Below are positions 37,730 through 47,175 of a stretch of DNA of 64,000 nt, piece after piece. Each line of letters begins with the position of its first letter. The first letter of the stretch is position 1. Source of the DNA: BP-464 sp963825415. Lineage in GTDB: Bacteria > Actinomycetota > Thermoleophilia > Solirubrobacterales > Solirubrobacteraceae. The notes beneath the pieces were generated by a model. It made no database searches. It saw only the letters and a list, made by a program, of their open reading frames with translations, and had not been told where the DNA came from. The position numbers were made by a program, and so were the translations under genes. The stretch lies in assembly GCA_963825415.1 (NCBI GenBank), contig CAWGTD010000013.1, positions 186,001-250,000 of the forward strand, in the 5' to 3' direction.

Positions 37730-38615
37730 GGAGCCATCACCGGCGCCGGGTGAAGTGCGCCCACGGTGATCGCCACGTCGGTGATCTCGAAGCTGCCGCT
37801 GTTGACGCAGCTGTCCTGGAAGCTGATGCTCAGATGACGGTCGATCGGATCGTCGGCGGGCGCCACGAAGATCGGCGGAAGCCCGTACGGGCTCACGGCA
37901 GGTTCCGGAGCGAACGGAGGATCCCCGTCCAGCGTCGATGAAGTTGAACCCCTGCGGCTGACCGTTGACCGACACGTTCACGTAGATGCCGGGGCCGTCG
38001 GGGCTGATCCCGGCGTCGCAGTCGCCGGGAGCGCCGGTCCACTCCACCTGGACGAAGATCGCGTCGATCTCGCCCGGCTGCTGCCTCCACGACGGGTTGT
38101 CGTTCAGCGGGTAGGTGCTGTTGCAGGGGCTCGTGCACGTCGTCCGGTCGGCGGTTCCCGCCGCCGCGGCTGACGATCGTCCCGCCGGACAGCCCGTCGG
38201 GCCCCGGTTCGCCGTCGTCGCCGTCCGCGCCCTTGTTGCCGGGCAGCCCGTTGGCCCCGTTGTTGCCGGGGTTGCCGCCGGCGCCGTTCGGGCCCGGCGA
38301 GCCCGGATTGCCGTTGTCGCCCTTCGGGCCGACGGCGCCCGGCGTGCCGGGGCCGACGACCGCGAGCGAGTCGAGCACGTTCTCCGAGCGCGCGGTCGCC
38401 TCCTTGGCGAGCTTGGAAGCCTTCGCCGCCGTGGCCGAGTTCTGCTTCGGGCCGCCGATGGCCGGGATCGCGACCGCGGCCGAGATCAGCACCGTCACCG
38501 CGAACGTCGCGGCGACTCCGCGACGCAGGGGGCTGGACAGGGGGGCGAACACCGCTCGGCCGAGATTGCGCAGAAACTTGTGACAAATGCAACCTGCTCC
38601 TCCGGGGGTGCGCAT
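37726..38615 (-). CDS. Collagen-like secreted protein C (two frame breaks)
   Basis: About 295 residues when two insertions near 38155 and 37935 are removed. Basic leader and hydrophobic segment GVAATFAVTVLISAAVAIPA, helical SKLAKEATARSENVLDSLA, then Gly-X-Y repeats (GPKGDNGNPGSPGPNGAGGN and onward). The globular end includes IFVQVEWTGAPGDCDAGISP, GIYVNVSVNGQPQGFNFI, SISFQDSCVNSGSFEITDVA and ends LHPAPVMAP. The exact start is unclear: GGAGGAG at 38599-38605 could serve a start a few codons inside the longest frame. Confidence 0.75.
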
Positions 38616-38639
38616 CGACTCCGCGGTTACGCTGCCGCC

Positions 38640-39762
38640 ATGGGGGTCGACTGGGGCGCTGAGGGACTGCTCGACGGCCTACGGGGCCGCGAGCGCAAGT
38701 CGCGCATCGAGCTGCTCGAGACGCTTCAGGCCGAGGGCTGCACGCTGGAGGACATCAAGCGCTCACATGCCGACGGCGAGCTGCTGTTCCTGCTCGCGGG
38801 CCATGCCATCGATCTCGAGGTCAAGTACACGTGGGACGAGGTCGTCGAGCGGACCGGGATCGACGCGGAGCTCGCTGGGCGGCTGGTGCGGGCGCAGGGG
38901 TTTCCGGTCGCCTACGAGGGCCGCGCCTACACCGATGCCGACCTCAGCACGCTGAAGGCGTCGGGCGACTTCCTGACAGGCCGGCCTGCCCGAGGAGGAC
39001 GTCATCACGGTCGGCCGGCTGCTCGGCCGCGGGTTCGCGCAGGCCGCGGAGGCGATGCGCGTCGCCGCGCTGCGCATGGTCCTCGAGCCCGGTCTGGACG
39101 AACGCGAGCTGGCCGTCCGCTACGCGCGGGCCGCGGGCGCGCTGACCCCGATGGTCGAGCCGCTGCTGGGGAACATGATGCGCGTTCACCTGTCGAAGCT
39201 GGTGAGCACGGAGCTGATCAACGCCGAGGAGCGCAAGAGCGGCCGGTTGGCCGGCGCGCGGCCGGTGACCGTTGCCTTCGCCGACCTCGTCGGCTTCACG
39301 CGCCTGGGCGAGGAGGTCCCACCGGACGAGCTCGGCGCGGTCGCGGGCCGGCTCGAGGCGATCGTCATGGACCTCGTCGAGCCACCGGTGCGGTTCGTCA
39401 AGACGATCGGCGACGCGGTGATGCTCGTCTCGCCCCAGCCCGTCCCGGCGGTCGACGCGGCGCTGCGCCTGATCGACGAGGCCTACGCGGAGGGCGAGAG
39501 CTTCCCCCAGCTGCGCGCCGGGCTGGCCGCCGGCGAGGCCCTCAGCCGCTCCGGCGACTGGTTCGGCCGCCCCGTCAACCTGGCCAGCCGGGTCACCACG
39601 ATCGCGCGGCCGGGGAGCGTGCTCACCACCGATGCGGTCCAGGAGTCCGCCCCGGACGGCTATCAGTGGTCGAACGCGGGTGTCAGGAACATCAAGGGCG
39701 TGCCCGATCCCGTAGGCCTGTGGCGCGCACGACGACTGCAAGAGGAGGCCGACGATGCCTGA
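38640..39762 (+). CDS. Class III adenylate cyclase with Rv1264-like regulatory domain (one frame break)
   Basis: Corrected length 373 residues. The N-terminal all-helical part (RKSRIELLETLQAEGCTLED, WDEVVERTGIDAELAGRLVR) matches the autoinhibitory, pH-sensing domain of mycobacterial Rv1264. The catalytic domain has the metal site VAFADLVGFTRLGEEV, the substrate region FVKTIGDAVMLVS and the transition-state motif GRPVNLASRVT. The product is likely cAMP. One extra base near 38983, just after TLKASGDFLT, breaks the frame. It overlaps the SnoaL-like gene by eight bases. Confidence 0.9.
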
Positions 39763-40171
39763 CCTGCGCGAGACGATCGACCGCTACAACGCGGCGTGGA
39801 ACGCACACGACGTCGACACGATCGTGCGGATGCACGCGCCGGGGATGGTCTTCCACAACCACACCGCCGGCGAGTCGGCGGAGGGCGAGCAGGTTCGCGA
39901 GCACATCGCGGCGATCTTTCGCACCTGGCCCGACATCGCGTTCGAGACAGTGCGCCTCTACGTGGGCGACGGGCTGGTCACGCAGGAGTGGCGGGCGACG
40001 GCCACGCACGTCGAGCGCATGACCCGCGGCGACGTGGTGGCCGAGCCGACCGGCCGCACGATCAGCTGGGAAGGCGTCGACGTGATGCCGTTCGACTCCG
40101 ACGGCCTCCTGCTGCGCAAGGACGTCTACTCCGACTCCGTCGGGATCCTGCGCCAGCTCGGCCTGCTGTAG
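39755..40171 (+). CDS. SnoaL-like / NTF2-fold protein
   Basis: 138 residues: MPDLRETIDRYNAAWNAHDV, then MVFHNHTAGESAEG, HIAAIFRTWPDIAFE and the C-terminal ISWEGVDVMPFDSDGLLLR. This is the SnoaL polyketide-cyclase-like NTF2 fold, used by isomerases, hydratases and ligand-binding proteins. It overlaps the cyclase gene, so a link to cAMP signalling is possible, but no direct evidence shows it. Confidence 0.87.
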   Translation: MPDLRETIDRYNAAWNAHDVDTIVRMHAPGMVFHNHTAGESAEGEQVREHIAAIFRTWPDIAFETVRLYVGDGLVTQEWRATATHVERMTRGDVVAEPTGRTISWEGVDVMPFDSDGLLLRKDVYSDSVGILRQLGLL

Positions 40172-40179
40172 CCCGAGCC

Positions 40180-40938
40180 CTAGCCCGCGGCGGCTGCGAC
40201 CTGTTCGAGCACCTCGGCGGGGGCGTCGAAGTTCGCGTGGACGGCGTCGACGTCGTCGTTGTCCTCCAATGCGTCGATCAGGCGCATGAGCTTCAGCGCG
40301 GCGTCGGCGTCGACGGGGACGACGGACTTGGGGCGTTGCTGGATCTCGGCAGTCTCGATCTCGACGCCCGCCTCCTCCAACGCCGCGCGAACCGGCGTGA
40401 GCGCCGACGGATCGGTGATGACCTCGAAGACGTCGTCGTCGACCGCGATGTCCTCGGCGCCGGCCTCGATCGCGGCGAGCAGGTCGTCCTCCGAATAGCG
40501 CTGGGCGTCGACGACGATCAGGCCCTTCTTGTCGAACAGGTAGGCCACCGAACCCGGCTCGCCGAGGTTGCCGCCGTGCTTGGTGAACGCGTGGCGGATG
40601 TCCGACCCGGTGCGATTGCGGTTGTCTGTTAGCGCCTGGACGAGCATCGCGACGCCGCCCGGGCCATAACCCTCGTAGACGACCTCCTCGAACGTCTCGG
40701 CGTCCTTGTCGTCGCCCGTCCCCTTGGCGATCGCGCGCTCGATGTTGTCCTTGGGCATCGACGCGTCCTTGGCCTTCTGGACCGCCAGGCCGAGCGAGGG
40801 ATTGCCATCGACGTCTCCCCCGCCCTCACGCGCGGCGACCGTGATCGCACGCGCGAGCTTGGTGAAGAGCTTGCCCTTGCGCGAGTCGACGATCGCCTTC
40901 TTGTGCTTGATCGAAGCCCATTTGGAATGACCTGACAT
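40180..40938 (-). CDS. yebC: YebC/TACO1 family protein
   Basis: 252 residues. Starts MSGHSKWASIKHKKAIVDSR, a near-invariant family start, with GNPSLGLAVQKAKDASMPKDN and YEGYGPGGVAMLVQALTDNRN. Members act as transcription regulators and, more recently reported, help ribosomes translate difficult runs such as polyproline. The stop lies eight bases from the convergent SnoaL-like gene. Confidence 0.96.
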   Translation of the reverse strand: MSGHSKWASIKHKKAIVDSRKGKLFTKLARAITVAAREGGGDVDGNPSLGLAVQKAKDASMPKDNIERAIAKGTGDDKDAETFEEVVYEGYGPGGVAMLVQALTDNRNRTGSDIRHAFTKHGGNLGEPGSVAYLFDKKGLIVVDAQRYSEDDLLAAIEAGAEDIAVDDDVFEVITDPSALTPVRAALEEAGVEIETAEIQQRPKSVVPVDADAALKLMRLIDALEDNDDVDAVHANFDAPAEVLEQVAAAAG

Positions 40939-40965
40939 ACCGAGCCCAGTCTATGACCGGCCCCG

Positions 40966-41523
40966 CTAGACGACGCGGTAGTGCAGGTGCACGACGCCGT
41001 TGCCGAAGCGGTGCTCGTCGATCAGCTCCAGGTCCAGGCGCATCCCGGCAGGCAACGCCGGGTTGCCTCCGCCGACGATCACCGGCGAGACGAACAGGTG
41101 GCACTCGTCGACCAACCCGGCCGCGAGCGCCTGGGCTGCGAGCTCGGGCCCGCCGATGCTCAGATCCGCGGCCGCCGACGTCTTCAGCTGCCGGACCGCG
41201 TCGGGGTCGAACTCGCGCTCGATCCGCGTCCTTGCGGTCGGCAGCGCCTCCAGCGTGCGCGAGTAGACGACCTTGTCGGACTGCTGCCAGATCTGTGCGT
41301 AGTCGCGCATGGCCGGTGGCTGGTCGGCGGCAGTGGACGCGGTCTCCCAGTAGGCCAGCACCGCGTACATGCGGCGGCCGAGGAGGTGCGTGCCGATCGG
41401 CCGCTCGAGGTCGTTGACGAAGGCGTGGACCTCGTCGTCGGGCCGCGACCAGTCCCAGTTGCCGGCCTCGTCGGCGACGTAGCCGTCGAGCGAGCAGATC
41501 GCCGAATAGATCAGCCGCGCCAT
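40966..41523 (-). CDS. Dihydrofolate-reductase-like / RibD C-terminal domain reductase
   Basis: 185 residues. ARLIYSAICSLDGYVADEAG, THLLGRRMYAVLAYWE, then ADLSIGGPELAAQALAAGLV and ECHLFVSPVIVGGGNPALP, all typical of the RibD_C/DHFR-like reductase group common in actinobacteria. NADPH binding is likely; substrate unknown. True FolA active-site residues are not evident, so it should not be taken as the main dihydrofolate reductase. Divergent from the phosphohexomutase gene. Confidence 0.87.
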   Translation of the reverse strand: MARLIYSAICSLDGYVADEAGNWDWSRPDDEVHAFVNDLERPIGTHLLGRRMYAVLAYWETASTAADQPPAMRDYAQIWQQSDKVVYSRTLEALPTARTRIEREFDPDAVRQLKTSAAADLSIGGPELAAQALAAGLVDECHLFVSPVIVGGGNPALPAGMRLDLELIDEHRFGNGVVHLHYRVV

Positions 41524-41570
41524 GCCCGGCCAATCGTACGGCGTGGCCGGTTCGTAGGATCACGCGCTCC

Positions 41571-42946
41571 ATGGACCTCGATCCCGGCATCTTCAAGGCG
41601 TACGACGTCCGCGGCCTCTACGGCGAGCAGATCGACGGCGACCTCGCCGAGCTGGTCGGCCGCGCGTTCGTGCGCGTGCTCGCGGGGATGGTCGGGACCG
41701 AGACGACCGCGCTGCGGGTGGGCCTCGGGCGCGACATGCGCCTCACGGCGCCGGAGCTGACCGATCGCTACCGCACGGGCATGACCGCCGAGGGCGCCCA
41801 CGTGATCGACATCGGCGAGGTGGGCACCGAGATGCTCTATTTCCTCGTCGGCTCGCGCGAGCTCGACGGCGGGCTGATGTGCACGGCGTCGCACAACCCG
41901 AAGCCCTACACGGGCGCCAAGCTGGTCGAGCGCGGCGCGATCGCGCTGAGCGGCGACCGCGGCATCCAGGACATCCGGCGCACGATCGAGGCGGGGCTGC
42001 CGGATCCCCCCGGCGGTGGAACGGTCGAGGAGGTCGACATCGTCGCGGAGTTCCACGAGCGGGCGCTGTCGATGATCGACCCCGCGAACGTGCGACCGAT
42101 GAAGGTCGTCGTCGACGGCGGCAACGGCATGGCCGGGCCGATGGTCGGCCCGCTTCTCGAGCGCCTGCCGCTCGACCTGGAGAAGGCCTACTGGACCCCG
42201 ACGGCAACTTCCCCGACCACGAGCCCAACCCGATGATCGAGGCCAACCGGCGCTTCCTCATGGACAAGGTCCTGGAGACCGGCGCCGACCTCGGGATCGC
42301 CTGGGACGGCGACGCCGACCGTTGCTTCTTCATCGACGACTCGGGCACGTTCGTCGACGGCGACTTCCTCACGGCGATCCTCGCCGAGCACCTGCTGGCC
42401 AAATCCGACCCCACCCACCCGTCTTCGATCCTCTACGACGTGCGCGCGTCGCGGGCGGTGCCCGACGTCGTCGAGCGCGCCGGCGGCAAGGCCTTCCGCA
42501 ACCGCGTCGGCCACGCGTTCTTCAAGACCCGCATGCGCGACGAGGGCGCGATCTTCGGCGGCGAGGTCTCCGGCCACTACTACTTCCACGACTTCTACAA
42601 CGCCGACAGCGGGACGATCCCGGCGCTGCTGATCCTCGAGAAGCTCTCGGTCGAGGGGCGCCGCCTGAGCGAGCTGGTCGGCGACTACCGCGCGAACTAC
42701 TTCATCAGCGGCGAGATCAACACCGAGGTCTCAGACCAGCAGGCCAAGATGGCCGCGATCGAGGAGAAGTATTCGGACGGCCGGATCGACCACCTCGACG
42801 GCGTGTCGGTCGACTACGACGACTGGCACTTCAACGTGCGCCCTTCGAACACCGAGCCGCTGCTGCGGCTCAACCTCGAGTCGCTGGTGTCCGTGGAGGA
42901 CATGGAGCGCCGCCGCGACGAGGTGCTCGCGTTGATCCGCGCGTGA
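41571..42946 (+). CDS. manB: Phosphomannomutase/phosphoglucomutase (one frame break)
   Basis: Interconverts mannose- or glucose-6-phosphate and the 1-phosphate, feeding sugar-nucleotide synthesis. Corrected length 458 residues. IFKAYDVRGLYGEQIDGDLA at the start; the phosphoserine loop is MCTASHNPKPYTGAK at about 103-117, the metal loop AWDGDADRCFFID, the sugar loop GGEVSGHYYF, and the C-terminal phosphate-binding RPSNTEPLLRLNLE. One base is missing near 42193, between EKAY and DPDGNFPDHEPNP. It likely supplies the glycan locus downstream. GTGA overlap with the next gene. Confidence 0.94.
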
Positions 42947-43599
42947 GCGAGGGCATCCGTCAGCTGCGGTTCGTGCCGCCGCCGGGAGCGACGGTCCTGC
43001 TGCTCGTGCGCCACGGAGAGTCGGAGCCGGTGCGCGAGGGCGTGCCCGTGCCGCTGCTCGACGGCTCCAGCGACCCCGAGCTCGATCCGGTCGGGGTCGC
43101 CCAGGCCGAGCGGGTGGCCGAGCGGCTCGGCGGCCAGGAGGTCGCCGCTTTGTACGTGACGCCGCTGCGGCGCACCGCGCAGACCGCGGCGCCGCTCGCC
43201 GCCCGGCTCGGGCTCAAGCAGCGCGTCGAGCCCGCGCTCCAGGAGATCTTCCTCGGCGAGTGGGAGGGCGGGCACTTCCGCCGCCACATGCACGAGGGCC
43301 ACCCGATCGTGATGGAGCTGCTGACCTCGCAGCGCTGGGAGGTCATCCCCGGCGCCGAGTCGTCGGCGGCGTTCAGCGAGCGCGTGCGCGACGGCATCAC
43401 GCGAATCGCCGCCGCGCATCCCGACGAGACGGTGGTGGTCGTCGCCCACGGCGGGACGATCAGCCAGGCGCTCTCGACCGCGAGCGGAGCGAAGCCGTTC
43501 GCCTTCCTGGCGGTCGACAACGCCTCGATCTCCGAGCTCGTCGTCGCCGGCGACGTGTGGACCATGCGCCGCTTCAACGACACCGCGCACCTCGAGTAG
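42943..43599 (+). CDS. Histidine phosphatase family protein (phosphoglycerate-mutase-like)
   Basis: 218 residues, GTG start. The phosphohistidine motif LLVRHGESEPV lies near residues 21-31, LYVTPLRRTAQTA near 69-81, and the second catalytic histidine in TVVVVAHGGTISQ. Broad phosphatase group; the substrate cannot be told. Coupled to the phosphohexomutase upstream and directly abutting the MBL hydrolase downstream. Confidence 0.9.
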   Translation: MSEGIRQLRFVPPPGATVLLLVRHGESEPVREGVPVPLLDGSSDPELDPVGVAQAERVAERLGGQEVAALYVTPLRRTAQTAAPLAARLGLKQRVEPALQEIFLGEWEGGHFRRHMHEGHPIVMELLTSQRWEVIPGAESSAAFSERVRDGITRIAAAHPDETVVVVAHGGTISQALSTASGAKPFAFLAVDNASISELVVAGDVWTMRRFNDTAHLE

Positions 43600-44601
43600 A
43601 TGGCGGCCGCCACCGGCATCCACTGCCTGCCGATCCCCACGCCGTTTGCCGTCGGGCGCGTCAACACCTACCTCGTCGACGACGATCCGCTCACGCTGGT
43701 CGACAGCGGGCCGAACAGCGCCACCTCGCTGACGACGCTCGAGGCGGCGCTGGCCGAGCACGGCCGGCGGATCGAGGACCTCGAGCGGATCGTGGTCACC
43801 CACCAGCACATCGACCACATCGGCCTGGTCCAGATCCTCGCGGAGCGCTCGGGCGCCGAGGTCTGCGCGCTCGACGCGCTCGCTCCCTGGCTGGCCCGCT
43901 ACAGCGAGGGCATGGACGCCGACGACGGCTTCGCCGAGGCGGTCATGGCCCGCCACGGCATCCCTGAGGACATCCGCTACGCGCTGCGCGCGGTCTCGGC
44001 CCAGTTCCGGGCCTGGGGCGCGAGCGCGACCGTCACCCGCGAGCTGCACGACGGTGGCGAGCTGGAGTTCGCCAACCGGACGTGGCGGGTGTGGCACCGC
44101 CCCGGCCACTCGCCGTCGGACACCGTCTTTCACGAGGAGCCCAGCGGGCTGCTTGTCGGCGGCGATCACCTGATCAAGCACATCTCCTCGAACCCCCTGA
44201 TCTCGCGGCCGCTCGAGCACACGCGCCCGGAGGGCGTGGGTCGGTGCGCGAGCGAGGAGCGCCCGAAGTCGCTTCGGATCTACCTCGACTCGCTCACGGC
44301 GACGCGAGCGATGGAGCTGACGACCGTGCTGTCCGGCCACGGCGAGCCGATCGACGACCACGCGACGCTGATCGACGAGCGCTTCGGCCTGCATGTCCGC
44401 CGCGCCGAGAAGCTCCACCGGCTGATCGCCGAGCGTCCGCGTTCGGCCTACGAGCTGGCGCAGGCGATGTGGGGCAACGTCGCGGTCACCCAGGCCTATC
44501 TCACGCTCTCGGAGGTGCTCGGCCACACCGACCTGCTCGTCGACGACGGTCGCGTCGAGGAGATCGAGCAGGACGGGGTCGTGCGCTTCACGGCGACGTG
44601 A
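43600..44601 (+). CDS. MBL-fold metallohydrolase with C-terminal winged-helix-like domain
   Basis: 333 residues. Metallo-beta-lactamase fold with metal ligands THQHIDHIGL near residues 66-75, HRPGHSPSD, GGDHLIKHI and LSGHGEPIDDH. The C-terminal AEKLHRLIAERPRSAYELAQ looks like the winged-helix (BLACT/LACTB2-like) domain. These enzymes cut thioesters, RNA or other esters; the substrate is unknown. It overlaps the following glycosyltransferase by GTGA. Confidence 0.9.
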   Translation: MAAATGIHCLPIPTPFAVGRVNTYLVDDDPLTLVDSGPNSATSLTTLEAALAEHGRRIEDLERIVVTHQHIDHIGLVQILAERSGAEVCALDALAPWLARYSEGMDADDGFAEAVMARHGIPEDIRYALRAVSAQFRAWGASATVTRELHDGGELEFANRTWRVWHRPGHSPSDTVFHEEPSGLLVGGDHLIKHISSNPLISRPLEHTRPEGVGRCASEERPKSLRIYLDSLTATRAMELTTVLSGHGEPIDDHATLIDERFGLHVRRAEKLHRLIAERPRSAYELAQAMWGNVAVTQAYLTLSEVLGHTDLLVDDGRVEEIEQDGVVRFTAT

Positions 44602-45540
44602 TCGCCCTGAACGCCCGCGCCGCCGCGCGGCCCGAGCTCGGAGGGGTCGAGCGCTGGGCGCGCGAGCTGGCGGCGCGCCTCGACGCCCGCGTCCTGCGGC
44701 CGCCGGCGGCGCTGGCGCACCGTGCCGGCCATCTATGGGAGCAGGCCGTGCTGCCGGCCCGCGCCCGCGGCGCCGACGTGCTGGTCAACCCCGCCAACCT
44801 CGCCCCGCTGGCGTTCCGGCGCAACGTCGTGGTGATCCACGACGCCGCGGCGCTGCGCGAGCCCGGCTGGTACTCGCGCTCCTATGTCGCCTGGCAGCGG
44901 GCGGTCCTGCCCGCGATCGCCCGGCGCGCGCTGCGGGTCGTGACCGTCAGCGAGTTCAGCCGCGGCGAGCTGGCCGAGCTGCTCGGCGTCGACGCCGCGA
45001 TCGTGCCCGGCGGCGTCGATCACGCGCGCTTCGTCCCGGGGGCGCCGCGGGAGGACCGGCCCTACGTGCTCACCGTCGCCGGCGCCACCGCCCGCAAGAA
45101 CCTGGCGGCGCTCGGCGAGACCGCGCGCCGCCTGGCCGCGCGCGGGATCGAGCTGCTCGCCGCCGGCCCCGAGCGCCCGCAGTTCCGCGCCGAGCAGGCA
45201 CTCCCCGTCCGCGCGCTCGGCGAGGTTCCCGACGCCGAGCTCCCGGGTCTGTACGCGGGCGCGCTGGCGTTCGTCCTGCCCTCGCTCTACGAGGGCTTCG
45301 GGCTGCCGTGCCTGGAGGCGATGGCCTGCGGCGTGCCGGTCGTCGCCTCCGACCGCGGCGCGCTGCCCGAGACCTGCGGCGACGCCGCGCTGCTGGTCGA
45401 CCCCACCGACCAGCCGGCGATCGCCGACGCGGTCGATGCGGCGATCGGCGACGACGGCCTGCGCGAGCGGGGGCTGCGCCGCGCCGCGCAGTTCAGCTGG
45501 GACCGGACAGCCGCCGAGCTGACGGCAGCTGCTCGACTAG
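44598..45540 (+). CDS. Glycosyltransferase, GT4 family (frame break near C-terminus)
   Basis: About 313 residues, GTG start. GT-B fold: IALNARAAARPELGGVERWA, VVVIHDAAALREPGWYSRSY, VTVSEFSRGELAELLGVD, donor-site region YVLTVAGATARKNLAALGE and FVLPSLYEGFGLPCLEAMAC followed by PVVASDRGALPE. Retaining transferase, nucleotide sugar unknown. Removing one extra A near 45521 gives the ending AAELRQLLD and a TAG that shares CTAG with the convergent RpiB-like gene. Confidence 0.92.
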
Positions 45541-45971
45541 ATCTCGTCGAGGTGCTCGACGTTGGCGCGGTCGTCGGGCTCCTCGCTGGCCTCGTTGCGA
45601 AACCACGCGTCGAGGATCTCGGCGAGCTGCGCCTCGGAGGTCAGCCGCAGGCTCAGCGCCAGGACGTTGGCGTCGTTCCAGCGGCGCGCGCCCGCGGCGG
45701 TGGCGGCGTCGGAGCACAGCGCCGCGCGGACGCCGGAGACCTTGTTGGCGGCGATCGACGCGCCGGTTCCGGTCCAGCAGCAAACGACGGCCTGCTCGGC
45801 GCGCCCGTCGGCGACGTCGCGGGCGGCCGCCTCGGATGCCCACGCCCAGTCGTCGCGTTCGCCGTCGGCGAGGGCGCCATGGCAGATCGGATCGTGGCCG
45901 CGCGCCCGCAGCTCCTCGACGACCGCCTGCGCCACGCCCGTCCGCTCGTCGCTGGCCACCGCGATGCGCAC
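45537..45971 (-). CDS. RpiB/LacA/LacB family sugar-phosphate isomerase
   Basis: 144 residues from GTG at 45971. VRIAVASDERTGVAQAVVEE, VVCCWTGTGASIAANKVSG and VRAALCSDAATAAGARRWND match the RpiB family. The usual Cys of ribose-5-phosphate isomerase B is visible in the VVCCWTGTG segment, though G-x-G-x-S is altered to GTGASIAANK. Ribose-5-phosphate or an allose/galactose phosphate is the likely substrate. Six bases downstream of the GT4 gene on the same strand. Confidence 0.85.
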   Translation of the reverse strand: MRIAVASDERTGVAQAVVEELRARGHDPICHGALADGERDDWAWASEAAARDVADGRAEQAVVCCWTGTGASIAANKVSGVRAALCSDAATAAGARRWNDANVLALSLRLTSEAQLAEILDAWFRNEASEEPDDRANVEHLDEI

Positions 45972-45976
45972 GCCAC

Positions 45977-47120
45977 TCAGGATGCCACGCGGACGATCGC
46001 CTCGGAAACCCTGCGCGTCTCCACGCTGACATCGGCGTGCGCGAGCACCCACTGGCGGCCCTCGAACCCCGCCGCCGCGCGCTCCTCGGGCTCGTAGGCG
46101 AGGACCTCCTCCAGCGCGGCGGCCAGCGCGTCGGGATCGCCGGGCGGAACGAGCCGGCCCCAGGGCGGCCCGACGCACTCCGGCAGCCCGACCTCGTCGC
46201 TGGCGACGACGAGCAGCTCCATGGCCATCGCCTCCTTGACCACGACGGGCATCGAGTCGCGGTCGCCGTCGGCCGCGACGACGCAGGGCATCGCCAACAC
46301 GTCGACCGCCTCCAGCAACGACCGCACGCGGGCGTGATCGACCGCGCCGATCAGCTCGACGTCGGTGTTCTCGAGCGCCTCGCGCCGCGGCCCCTCCCCC
46401 GCGATGACGACGCGCGTGTCGCGCAGGCGCGTCGCCGCCTCGGCAAGGACCTCGAAGCCCTTCTTCTCGACCAGCCGGCCGATCGCCAGGACGGTGCGGC
46501 CCCCGGGGTGCTCGCCGACGCGACGGAACACGGTCGGGTCGACGCCCATGACAACGACCTCGATGCGCGCGTCGGGCGCGAGCTCGCGCAGGTGTCGCGC
46601 GTTGTACTCGCAGACGGTGAACGCGACCGCCGCCCCCTCGAGCTTCTCGCGCAGGTTGGCCGGCGAGAGGAACACGTCATAGCCGTGGGCGGTCACGCTG
46701 TAGGTGAGGCCCAGCAGCCGCGCGACGCGCATCGCGGTCAGCGCCGAGCCGGCGGCGAAGTGCGCGTGGAGGTGGCGCTCGCCGGCGTCGGCCACCCGCC
46801 TGGCGACCGGCGCGATCTCGCGCAGCGGCGGGGCCCACTCCTGCTTGCGCCAGCGCCGGCGGGCGAGCACGTCGCGCAGACAGCGCAGCGGGTGCGCGAA
46901 CAGCAGCCACCGCAGCGCCGCCCGGCGTATGTCCTTCGGAATCGTCCTCGCGCCGGGACACCTGCGGGTCGTCGGGGTGCTCGACGCCGTCGCCGCCGGT
47001 GGCCGCCTCGATCCGCACCGGATGGTCCAGCCGCGTCAGCTCGCGCGCCTCCGCGCCCACGAACGTCTCGCTGCGCACCGGGAAGCCGTCGACCAGTAGG
47101 CAGATGGGCGGGCGGTCCAT
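45977..47120 (-). CDS. Glycosyltransferase, GT4 family (one frame break)
   Basis: About 380 residues after removing one extra base near 46940. The N-terminus MDRPPICLLVDGFPVRSETF is in one frame; the rest follows with HLHAHFAAGSALTAMRVARL, SVTAHGYDVFLSPANLREKL, VVVMGVDPTVFRR, TVLAIGRLVEKKGFEVLAEA and PVVVKEAMAMELLVVASDEV (E-x7-E acid pair region). The pattern matches colanic-acid/WcaL-type GT4 enzymes. Divergent from the anti-sigma-like gene at 47176. Confidence 0.9.
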
Positions 47121-47175
47121 GGGCGCGCGGCCAGTATGCAAGATGCCGCCAGTCGGGTGGGTACGCTGCCCGGCG

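Noticed and set aside
36480..38350. Short repeated GC-rich units that look like a CRISPR array
   Set aside because: They encode Gly-X-Y codons in frame; no constant-length spacers and no cas genes.
40966..41523. Main dihydrofolate reductase (folA)
   Set aside because: It has the RibD_C-like signature rather than FolA active-site motifs, and no thyA or folate gene is adjacent.
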